Under the pieces are notes generated by a model. The model had not been told where the DNA came from. It made no database searches and worked only from the letters and a program-made list of their open reading frames with translations. A stretch of 57,865 nucleotides of DNA from Aquimarina agarilytica ZC1 (lineage in GTDB: Bacteria > Bacteroidota > Bacteroidia > Flavobacteriales > Flavobacteriaceae): positions 6,767 through 64,631 of the forward strand of contig NZ_JH621265.1 of the NCBI RefSeq assembly GCF_000255455.1, given 5' to 3'. How positions within the stretch are numbered: the first letter of the stretch is position 1; every line of letters begins with the position of its first letter. The position numbers and the translations under genes are program-made. This document shows, in pieces, positions 26,059 to 33,980 of this stretch.

Positions 26059-26066
26059 TATTTTTG
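26059..26066 (+). promoter_or_regulatory. -7 box for the putative porin gene
   Basis: TATTTTTG, an exact TAnnTTTG match 40 bases before the ATG at 26107. No clear -33 TTTG. Confidence 0.4.
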
Positions 26067-26106
26067 TCACTATGCTGGACAGGTTTCAGTATCTATAGTT
26101 AGTAGT

Positions 26107-28149
26107 ATGAAACAATTCAGTTTATTATTTTTTATAATAGTATTTTCCTTAGCGGGAAAAGCACAAGTAAATTCGGGAGGGACAGCTGATCCAAATTCTG
26201 TAAATGAAGAGGATAGTAGTTCCAAACGAAAATTTTCTGGACCTAAGGAGAAGAAAAAAAAGCCTCCTATTGAATTGTATAAAATTATTTCTGCAGAGCG
26301 AGATACGACTTATTTAGATACTACTTTGAGTATACAAAAAGATTATAAGTTCAATTATTTAAGGAAAGACGACTTTGAATTTGTTCCATTTCCTAATGTC
26401 GGAAGTCCTTATGTTCAATTAGCAAAGCAAGAAAAATATTTTGAGGTAATGCCACATTTTGGGGCGCGAACAAGGCATTTAGCTTATTTAGAAGCAAAGG
26501 ATATTAATTATTACAGTGTACCCACGCCGCTTACAGATTTATACTATAAAACAGCGGTAGATCAAGGACAGCAGTTGGATGCTTTTTTAACCGTAAATAC
26601 ATCACCAAATGTTAATTTTTCAATAGCCTACAAAGGGATTCGTTCATTAGGGGATTATATAAATTCATTAACTAGTACGCGTGCTTTTCGGAGTACTTTG
26701 AGCTATACTATGCCTAATAAACGTTATACAACAAATTTTCATTTTGCAGATCAAAGCATTTTTAATGAAGAAAATGGAGGACTTAGCGGTCAAGATTTAC
26801 TACAGTTTTTAGAAGCAAATGAGAATTTTGATAATCGTAGTTCATTTGATCCTTCATTTATATCGGGTGGAAATGAATTGGAAGGAAAACGTTTGTATTT
26901 AGATCACGAGTATCGAATTTTTATGAAAGATACGTTACAAACTAATGAATTATCCGTTAGACATAAACTAGAATACACAACAAAGCAATATACGTTTACA
27001 CAAGAGAATGCGACTGAAGCTATTTTTGGTGAAGCCGAAAATACAGGTAGTTTTAGGGATAAAACCGAACTGGAATATTTAACAAATCAATTAGGCTTAC
27101 AATATTCAAATGATTATTTAGGTGAGTTAAGTTTTTTTGTTAAGTACAGTAGCTATAATTATGGATATGATAAAGTGATTATTCAGAGTAGGTTGGAAAA
27201 TGAGGATACCAATCCAATAGTTATCAATACGGGAGTTATTGAGGATAGATTATCCGGAGATGTACTTTCATTTGTGGCACATTATAAAAACAAGTATAAA
27301 GGTTTTTTGTTAGAAGGGGATGCGCAATCTACTATTTCTGGAGAGTATGAAAATCAATACTTTTTTGGGCAAGCGGGCTATCAATACAAGGATGATATTA
27401 GTGTAAAATTTGGATACCGTTTAGCTTCTGAAGCGCCCAATTACAATTACTTATTAAATCAAAGTAATTTTATTGAATACAATTGGCAAAATGATTTTAA
27501 AAATGTAATAACAAATACTTTTTCGGCAAACATTGATGCTAAAAAAATAGCAAATTTAGAAGGTTCATATAGCATAATAAGTGATTATACTTATTTTGGA
27601 AGGAGGGAGGTTCCTTTTCCTTCAACCAGTATAGGTGGGAGTCTAGTTGAAGAGACTACAAGTGTTTCTACTCCCATACAGACAAGTACCGTAATTAATT
27701 TGTTTAAATTAAAAGCTTTTCGTGAGTTTAAATTTAAAAATTTCCGATTGGCTAATACTATATTATTTCAGCAAGCTATTGGTAATGATATTGAACAAAT
27801 TTACAATGTACCTCAGTTTGTAACGCGTAATTCTTTGTATTACCAAAATAAAATATTTAAGCGTGCGATGTTTGTACAAATAGGCTTAAATTTTAAATAC
27901 TTTACGAGTTACTTTACCGATGGTTATGATCCATTAATTGCCGAAAATTATGTGCAAAGCACTCAAAAATTTGGTGATCATCCAATGGTAGACGTTTTTT
28001 TAAATGCCAAAGTACGTCAAACTCGTATATTTTTTAAATTAGAAAATGCACAGCATTTATTGAAAAAAAATACAGAGCTGGTAGCTCCAGGTTTTCCTTC
28101 GCGAGATTTTTTAATTCGTTTTGGTTTAGTTTGGAATTTCTTTTTGTAA
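26107..28149 (+). CDS. Putative outer-membrane porin (Bacteroidota Porin_10/DUF4289-like)
   Basis: 680 residues. Signal peptide MKQFSLLFFIIVFSLAGKAQ, a low-complexity lysine-rich linker (FSGPKEKKKKPP), then long alternating aromatic/polar strands through to a terminal RFGLVWNFFL, the pattern of an outer-membrane barrel ending in an aromatic residue. Conserved-looking segments such as HFGARTRHLAYLEAKDINYYSVPTPLTDLYYK resemble the Bacteroidota putative-porin family, which often neighbours rnhB. Substrate unknown. It diverges from rnhB. Confidence 0.75.
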   Translation: MKQFSLLFFIIVFSLAGKAQVNSGGTADPNSVNEEDSSSKRKFSGPKEKKKKPPIELYKIISAERDTTYLDTTLSIQKDYKFNYLRKDDFEFVPFPNVGSPYVQLAKQEKYFEVMPHFGARTRHLAYLEAKDINYYSVPTPLTDLYYKTAVDQGQQLDAFLTVNTSPNVNFSIAYKGIRSLGDYINSLTSTRAFRSTLSYTMPNKRYTTNFHFADQSIFNEENGGLSGQDLLQFLEANENFDNRSSFDPSFISGGNELEGKRLYLDHEYRIFMKDTLQTNELSVRHKLEYTTKQYTFTQENATEAIFGEAENTGSFRDKTELEYLTNQLGLQYSNDYLGELSFFVKYSSYNYGYDKVIIQSRLENEDTNPIVINTGVIEDRLSGDVLSFVAHYKNKYKGFLLEGDAQSTISGEYENQYFFGQAGYQYKDDISVKFGYRLASEAPNYNYLLNQSNFIEYNWQNDFKNVITNTFSANIDAKKIANLEGSYSIISDYTYFGRREVPFPSTSIGGSLVEETTSVSTPIQTSTVINLFKLKAFREFKFKNFRLANTILFQQAIGNDIEQIYNVPQFVTRNSLYYQNKIFKRAMFVQIGLNFKYFTSYFTDGYDPLIAENYVQSTQKFGDHPMVDVFLNAKVRQTRIFFKLENAQHLLKKNTELVAPGFPSRDFLIRFGLVWNFFL

Positions 28150-28275
28150 AAGTAAAATTGAAGTAATATTAATTTTTAAAGTTGAATAGTCTTTACTAAA
28201 ATGAACTGCATTTAATAGGTGATTTGTTATTAAACAAACATCTATAAAGTAGTATTAGTACCTTTAAGTTTACTT

Positions 28276-30723
28276 ATGACTTATTTTATCGATGTTTTAT
28301 TGCCTATACCTATTAAACAAACATTTACATATCAAGTAAATGAAGCTGAGGCAAATTTTTTACAAATTGGTATGCGTGTTTCGGTTCCATTTGGGAAGCG
28401 AAAGCTTTATGCAGCAATTGTTGTGGGTATTCATAATGATGATCCCGAAATATATGAAGCCAAGGAAATTGATTGTATTTTAGATGAGCATCCCCTGGTT
28501 TTAGAAAGTCAATTAGCCTTGTGGAATTGGATGTCCGCGTATTATATGTGCACTCTGGGTGATATGTTAAAAGCAGCATTGCCTTCGGCTTTGTTATTGG
28601 AAGGAGAGACTGTTTTAGTGAAAAACAAAGATGTTGAGGTAGATGTTAGTACTTTAAAGGATGATGAATTTTTAGTTTATGAAGCCTTACAATTTTCGAG
28701 CAGTCTTAAAATTCAAGAGCTAGTAAAAATTTTAGGTAAAAAAACGGTATTACCTGTAGCTTATTCGTTACTCGATAAAAAGATAATTACGTTAGAGGAA
28801 TATGTAGTTGAAAAATATACCCCTAAGCTGCAGAAATGGGTAAAATTACATTCGAGTATAACTCCAGAAAAGTTACCACAGGTGTTAGAAGAGTTATCTA
28901 ATGCGCCTAAACAGCGCGAAGTCTTGTTACATTATTTCACGCTAAGTGGGAAAAAAGAAAAAATAAGTAGTAAAGAAGTATTAGGTTTAGCAAAAGCGAC
29001 AACTGCCAGTTTAAATAGTTTAGTAAAAAAAGAAATACTAGTTGTTTTTGAAGAACAAATAGACCGAATTAATTACGCCGAAAATCAAACAAGTACTTCA
29101 AATGAGTTAAATGAGCATCAAAAAATAGCTTATGGATCGTTACAAATGGCTTTTGAAACTAAGAATGTATGTTTACTTCATGGAGTAACTTCATCTGGTA
29201 AAACTGAGATTTATAGCAAGTTTATAAAAACTTCATTAGATAAAAATAAGCAAGTCTTATTTTTACTACCCGAAATAGCCTTAACCACTCAGCTTATTGA
29301 ACGATTAAAAGTAGTTTTTGGAGCCTATTTAGTTGTATATCATTCACGTTTTTCGGCAAATGAACGTGTTGAGGCATGGCATAGGGTTTTAGCTTCAAAG
29401 GGAAAACCACTTTTAGTTGTAGGAGTCCGATCAGCCTTATTTTTACCTTTTCAGGAATTAGATTTTATAGTAATTGACGAGGAACACGAGCAAACGTACA
29501 AACAATTTGATCCGGCCCCGCGTTATCATGCGCGAGATGCAGCTATAGTATTAGCGCATAGTTTTAAAGCAAAAGTACTGTTAGGTTCTGCTACACCAAG
29601 TGTAGAAACTTATGCCAATGCTCAAAGCGGAAAATATGGATTAGTTACTTTAATAAAAAGGCATAAAAATATTTTAATGCCGGATATAGAACTTGTTGAT
29701 CTACAAAAAAAATACAATAAGCGTTTAATGAAAGGGCATTTTAGTGATCGCTTGTTGGAAGAAATTCAAGAATCGTTAGATGCAAAGGAGCAAGTAATTT
29801 TGTTTCAAAACAGACGTGGTTTTTCATCCATACAAAGTTGTAATACTTGTGGGTATGTACCCCAATGTACACAGTGTGATGTAAGTCTAACTTACCATAA
29901 GCATACTAAAAAATTACGTTGTCATTATTGCGGATATCAAATAGCAGAACAATTGGCTTGTCGTGCATGTGGTAGCACACAGTTAACTACGAAAGGCTTA
30001 GGTACCGAGCAAGTTGAAGAAGAGCTAAAAGGCTTGTTTCCAAAGCATGTAGTATCGCGTATGGATCAAGATACCACTAGAGGGAAATATGGACATCAAA
30101 AGATTATAACAAAATTTGAAGCCCAAGAAATTGATATTCTAGTAGGAACTCAAATGTTAGCTAAAGGTTTGGATTTTAAACGGGTTAATTTGGTTGGCGT
30201 TATGAATGCAGATGGTTTACTTAATTTTCCTGATTACAGAGCACATGAACGTACCTATCAATTGTTAAGTCAAGTGGCTGGACGATCGGGGAGGTCAGAA
30301 AAAAGAGGGAAAGTGATCATTCAATCCTTCAATCCATTACATCAGATTCTACAGCAAGTATCTGTAAATGATTACTCGAGTATGTGGAAGGATCAAATGA
30401 ATGAACGAAAGCAATATCAATACCCTCCTTTTTGTAAATTGATTAAGCTTACTTTGCGTCACCGAGATTTTAATAAAACAAATGAAGCAGCAGATTGGTT
30501 AGCCAAAGCTTTAAGGAATTCTTTTCAAAAAAATGTTTTTGGCCCCGAGTTTCCAGCTGTGTCTCGTGTTCGGAATCAATACAATAAAAATATTTTACTA
30601 AAAATACCACCTGGACAAAGTGTAGCTAAAACTAAATCTTATCTTTTAAAGTTGTTAAAAACATTCGAGAGTATAAAAAATTATAGTGGTGTTCGAGTTA
30701 TTGTTAATGTAGATGCTGCCTAG
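28276..30723 (+). CDS. priA: Primosomal protein N' (PriA replication-restart helicase)
   Basis: 815-residue 3'-5' DNA helicase that reloads the replisome at collapsed forks. Domains in order: N-terminal 3'BD region (YFIDVLLPIPIKQTFTYQV), winged helix, helicase lobe 1 with Walker A GVTSSGKTEIY and DEEH box VIDEEHEQTYKQ, the zinc module with eight Cys (CNTCGYVPQC, CDVSLTY, LRCHYCGY, CRACGS), and lobe 2 with GTQMLAKGLDF and QVAGRSGRSEKRGK. All functional motifs are intact and the length is typical for Bacteroidota. A weak -7 (TACCTTTA) lies about 10 bases upstream. Confidence 0.96.
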   Translation: MTYFIDVLLPIPIKQTFTYQVNEAEANFLQIGMRVSVPFGKRKLYAAIVVGIHNDDPEIYEAKEIDCILDEHPLVLESQLALWNWMSAYYMCTLGDMLKAALPSALLLEGETVLVKNKDVEVDVSTLKDDEFLVYEALQFSSSLKIQELVKILGKKTVLPVAYSLLDKKIITLEEYVVEKYTPKLQKWVKLHSSITPEKLPQVLEELSNAPKQREVLLHYFTLSGKKEKISSKEVLGLAKATTASLNSLVKKEILVVFEEQIDRINYAENQTSTSNELNEHQKIAYGSLQMAFETKNVCLLHGVTSSGKTEIYSKFIKTSLDKNKQVLFLLPEIALTTQLIERLKVVFGAYLVVYHSRFSANERVEAWHRVLASKGKPLLVVGVRSALFLPFQELDFIVIDEEHEQTYKQFDPAPRYHARDAAIVLAHSFKAKVLLGSATPSVETYANAQSGKYGLVTLIKRHKNILMPDIELVDLQKKYNKRLMKGHFSDRLLEEIQESLDAKEQVILFQNRRGFSSIQSCNTCGYVPQCTQCDVSLTYHKHTKKLRCHYCGYQIAEQLACRACGSTQLTTKGLGTEQVEEELKGLFPKHVVSRMDQDTTRGKYGHQKIITKFEAQEIDILVGTQMLAKGLDFKRVNLVGVMNADGLLNFPDYRAHERTYQLLSQVAGRSGRSEKRGKVIIQSFNPLHQILQQVSVNDYSSMWKDQMNERKQYQYPPFCKLIKLTLRHRDFNKTNEAADWLAKALRNSFQKNVFGPEFPAVSRVRNQYNKNILLKIPPGQSVAKTKSYLLKLLKTFESIKNYSGVRVIVNVDAA

Positions 30724-30779
30724 TTTGATACAACTTTGCTCTTAATACCCAGTTAGACTCTTATCCATAATTAATTTGG

Positions 30780-30887
30780 TATCAGAATTTTGTTATGAGT
30801 TTTGAAAGCTACCTAAAATTAAGCACTTCAGTAAATCGTATAAATTGTAAAAATCAGATACACTAAAAGAAGCAGCCAAAGTTTTGG
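30780..30887 (+). repeat. Degenerate dispersed repeat, copy A
   Basis: TATCAGA ... GTTATGAGTTTTGAAAGCT followed 80 bases later by GCAGCCAAAGTTTTG. The same blocks occur in the same order and at nearly the same spacing at 51219-51321. The gap 30724-31021 otherwise holds a terminator-like hairpin and the FAS1 leader. Confidence 0.45.
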
Positions 30888-30906
30888 ACAAGTTGTCTTT
30901 TTTTTT
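30887..30906 (+). terminator. Possible terminator after priA
   Basis: Small stem GACAA-G-TTGTC followed by nine T, 163 bases after the priA stop. Confidence 0.4.
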
Positions 30907-30953
30907 GTTTCTATTGTTTTGTAAAACAACGTATTGCTATTTTGTTTATGTTT

Positions 30954-30970
30954 TTTAACAAAATGTTAAA
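30954..30970 (+). promoter_or_regulatory. Palindrome upstream of FAS1 lipoprotein
   Basis: TTTAACA-AAA-TGTTAAA, 7-bp perfect arms, 52 bases before the ATG at 31022, just upstream of a TATAATTTTA stretch. It is operator-like, but no second copy was found to support it. Confidence 0.3.
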
Positions 30971-31021
30971 CAAAATAAAAGTATAATTTTACATCTTAGC
31001 AGAAACAAAAAATCATTAATT

Positions 31022-31969
31022 ATGAAAACGATCTCAGAATTTTTAAAATTTGCTCTTTTATCAATTATAGTTATGGCTACTTTTTCCTGTAGTGATGATG
31101 ATGATAATTCTGATATGAAAGATGAAAAGCAAAGCATAGCTGCCATAGTGGAGTCAGGTGAAAATTTCACACTATTAGAAATGGCACTTAAGGATACGGG
31201 CTTGTTGAGTACCTTTGAGGGGGAAGGAACCTTTACGGTATTCGCACCAACAGATACAGCATTCCAAGCATTATTAACGGAATTAGGCGTGGAGTATGCC
31301 GATTTAACTAAGGAAACTTTAGAGGCTGTTTTGAAAATGCACGTATTAACATCCGTAGTTGCATCAACAGATTTGGAAGAAGGAGCAGCACCAACAACAC
31401 TGCAAGGTGAAAAAATTACAGTAAGCTTAAATCCAGTCGCTATTACAGATCCAAATATGCGAGTTTCTACGGTTGGTCTAGCTGATTTGGAAGCTACAAA
31501 TGGAATCATCCATGTTATTGATAAGGTAATTTTGCCAAAACAAGACCCTAAAACAATAGCAGCAATTGTTGAAGAAAGTGCTGATTTTACTTTATTGGAA
31601 ATGGCTTTAAAGGATGCAGACTTGTTTACTACTTTTGAAGGTGATGGAACATTTACAGTATTTGCACCTACTGATGCCGCATTTCAAGCATTATTGACAG
31701 AATTAGGTGTAGCTTATTCAGATTTAACAAAAGAAACTTTAGAAGCTGTTCTAAAAATGCATGTGTTGACATCAGTGGTGGAGTCTAAAGATTTAACTGA
31801 TGGTGTAACTCCAATGACACTTCAAGGAGAAATGATTACCATTAATTTATCTCCAAACAAAATAACAGATCCTAACAGTAGAGAATCAGCAATCACAGCA
31901 GTGGATGTGGCTGCAAAAAATGGTGTGATCCATATTATTGACAAAGTAATTTTACCTTTACAGAAATAA
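31022..31969 (+). CDS. Surface lipoprotein with two fasciclin (FAS1) domains
   Basis: 315 residues. Lipobox ends at Cys23 and is followed at once by SDDDD, the Bacteroidota lipoprotein export signal, so the protein is probably surface exposed. Two FAS1 adhesion domains (about 39-172 and 179-313) both carry FTVFAPTD.AFQALLTELG (H1 motif) and end HVIDKVILP / HIIDKVILP. The two copies are very similar, suggesting a recent internal duplication. FAS1 domains mediate cell or matrix adhesion. Monocistronic, with its own terminator. Confidence 0.9.
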   Translation: MKTISEFLKFALLSIIVMATFSCSDDDDNSDMKDEKQSIAAIVESGENFTLLEMALKDTGLLSTFEGEGTFTVFAPTDTAFQALLTELGVEYADLTKETLEAVLKMHVLTSVVASTDLEEGAAPTTLQGEKITVSLNPVAITDPNMRVSTVGLADLEATNGIIHVIDKVILPKQDPKTIAAIVEESADFTLLEMALKDADLFTTFEGDGTFTVFAPTDAAFQALLTELGVAYSDLTKETLEAVLKMHVLTSVVESKDLTDGVTPMTLQGEMITINLSPNKITDPNSRESAITAVDVAAKNGVIHIIDKVILPLQK

Positions 31970-31999
31970 TAGAGCGATTCCCCTAAGTTCTGTAATAAC

Positions 32000-32042
32000 A
32001 AAAAAGAGTGTTTCAATATAGATTTTTGAAACACTCTTTTTT
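32000..32042. terminator. Bidirectional terminator (FAS1 / DUF547)
   Basis: AAAAAAGAGTGTTTCA ... TGAAACACTCTTTTTT: 16-bp perfect arms with A and T runs on both sides, between two convergent genes. Confidence 0.88.
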
Positions 32043-32069
32043 GTTGTCCCTTATTTGTATATAAAGTAA

Positions 32070-32837
32070 TTAGATAGAATTAAGTCTCCAATCATACTGA
32101 ACATAACCTTTGCTTTTTTGATTTCGAATTTTTGTTTTACTGTATTTATTTATAAAATCGGTAATACTTTGATTTTCTTCTTTAAAATCACCACCGAACC
32201 ATGAGAATAATTTAGACAGTTTGTAAGTATATCCCGTAATTTCATTATTTTTTCTGTCATTAATATATTCGGTTGTTTGTCTTTTTAATAGACGATCAAG
32301 GTTTTTTCCTTTATAGGGAATTTGTATTACTCTAGGGCATGAATAAGAAGCGCAGTTAATAGCAAAATGAATTCTAGGTTCATTAAATTTTCGTAAAATT
32401 TTATGTTCCACATGTCCTAAACTCATTGACTCACCATCAATTTTAAAAAATTCGGTTTTCCATGGATTGTCTATATCTTTTATACTGCTTACAGGATAAT
32501 TTTTAACAATAAGCTTAAATGTAAATGCATTATATACATTAATCCAGTAGGCTATTTTGTCATTTGTTGTCCAGTCATTATTAATTTTTGTATTAGAAAG
32601 GATTGCCAAAAATTCGTCAAGTTTAGCCTCTTTATTTTTTAAACTTTTATAGTCAACAAATCCATCTGGTTTAACATACATACTCAATAAAGAATTCCAT
32701 ATGGAGTAGTCCACCTTTTCTTTGACTTCAACAGATCTATAACTATAATTTGATGTCTCAATTTTGTTTATGGAAGGTTGAGAAAATGCTAAAAAGTTAA
32801 TTAAGAGTAAAATAGGTAATAGGGTAGTTTTTTTCAT
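32070..32837 (-). CDS. Secreted DUF547 domain protein
   Basis: 255 residues from the ATG at 32837, where a clear signal peptide begins (MKKTTLLPILLLINFLAFSQ); a longer frame reaches 32939 but adds a non-conserved polar stretch. The DUF547 hallmark INCASYSCPRV is present, together with VDYKSLKNKEAKL and KIAYWINVYNAFTFKLIV, typical of this transglutaminase-like family with an unresolved role. Exported, monocistronic, ending against the shared terminator. Confidence 0.87.
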   Translation of the reverse strand: MKKTTLLPILLLINFLAFSQPSINKIETSNYSYRSVEVKEKVDYSIWNSLLSMYVKPDGFVDYKSLKNKEAKLDEFLAILSNTKINNDWTTNDKIAYWINVYNAFTFKLIVKNYPVSSIKDIDNPWKTEFFKIDGESMSLGHVEHKILRKFNEPRIHFAINCASYSCPRVIQIPYKGKNLDRLLKRQTTEYINDRKNNEITGYTYKLSKLFSWFGGDFKEENQSITDFINKYSKTKIRNQKSKGYVQYDWRLNSI

Positions 32838-33097
32838 TTTAAAAGAATGGTTTAATGTGTGTTTGTTTGGTTTGCTAATATCTTTATTTTGAATATTTGA
32901 ATTGCTTTTATTCGTTATAAAGATATTTTTAATCGACAAAACACTTTTTTTTAACGTTTAAATGCTTTTTAAAATATGAAAGTACCGTATTTTATATTGG
33001 TTCAATTTAGAAAATAGTGGAGTGGTGATAAAAAAGAAGATTTGCTACATACATGAGCATGTAGCATATAACTATAGCAGAATCGTGTTAAGAAGGT

Positions 33098-33823
33098 TTA
33101 ATTGTAGTATTTGCTATTCCAAATAGCTGTATTAAAGTTTTTTCCTTTGGCAAAGCCATAATATAATACCACAGCAACCACAGATTTAAACATAAAAAGT
33201 AATTCAATAAAAAAACCGATACTTGGGTTTTGAGCAGGAGAAAACATTCCTTCCGGAATGAGTAAGGTAATTACAAGGCTGGTAAAAAAACAAAGTAACA
33301 AGGTGTTCTCAAAACTTTTGAAAAACCAAGCCCAAATTTTACGTAATGGATGCACATCATTTCCCCATTTATGAACAAAATAGTAGTAATCATTTTCTAT
33401 AGGAATAAACAACAATGGGTCATCTGCATTTTTTAATTTGAATAAACTTGAAGGTGCGATTACCTTAAAGTTGAAAAAGGCAGTTTCGTGCTTGCGTTCT
33501 AAATCTTTTATTTTTGAAATAGCTTCAACTGGATAATCTCCTTTAAAATAATGGGTACTTAAAAAACGAAGTCTGTAAGTGATACATATTTTTTTTATGT
33601 CATTTATATGATAAATATGATCAGGATTGAGTGCATTTACGTCAAAGTGGTTACCAGGTGTGTTGTCTGTTACTTTTTGTTGAAGTCTATCTAGAATTGA
33701 AATATCAGTCTCATGACTTTTTTTCCATATATTTTCAAGTTCTTGTAAAAAAGCATTGTGGGCAGGAATGTCTTTTTGTTTTTTTAATTCTTGAGCTAAA
33801 TCAACGCGAAACTTCATGATCAT
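33098..33823 (-). CDS. Conserved-looking membrane protein of unknown function
   Basis: 241 residues without a signal peptide. The first 160 form a soluble domain with a charged helical start (VDLAQELKKQKDIPAHNAF) and a motif-like stretch FIPIENDYYYFVHKWGNDVHPLRK. Two membrane helices follow (about 172-190 LLLCFFTSLVITLLIP; about 204-226 FFIELLFMFKSVVAVVLYYG). The C-terminal tail FNTAIWNSKYYN is presumably cytoplasmic. I do not recognise the family. Two ATGs (33823 and 33817) are possible starts; TAACTTTA about 20 bases upstream is a weak -7 match. Confidence 0.75.
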   Translation of the reverse strand: MIMKFRVDLAQELKKQKDIPAHNAFLQELENIWKKSHETDISILDRLQQKVTDNTPGNHFDVNALNPDHIYHINDIKKICITYRLRFLSTHYFKGDYPVEAISKIKDLERKHETAFFNFKVIAPSSLFKLKNADDPLLFIPIENDYYYFVHKWGNDVHPLRKIWAWFFKSFENTLLLCFFTSLVITLLIPEGMFSPAQNPSIGFFIELLFMFKSVVAVVLYYGFAKGKNFNTAIWNSKYYN

Positions 33824-33884
33824 TAGTTTTACATAAAGTTACTTAAAACGCGTATGACACAAAAGTTAAAATTGTATTGATAAT

Positions 33885-33914
33885 AAAAAACCTACAGTAA
33901 AAGCTTACTATAGG
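33885..33914 (-). terminator. Terminator of pheT
   Basis: On the minus strand CCTATAGTAA / TTACTGTAGG (one mismatch) followed by six T, 66 bases after the pheT stop. Confidence 0.8.
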
Positions 33915-33980
33915 TTTTTATTAAGTGTTGAAAAGCTAAAAAAAAGCAGTTCAAGCTAAAGTTTTTATAGAAAAAATTAG

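Noticed and set aside
28325..28579. 84-codon minus-strand frame inside priA
   Set aside because: It lies fully within a well-supported helicase gene on the other strand, and the product resembles nothing.
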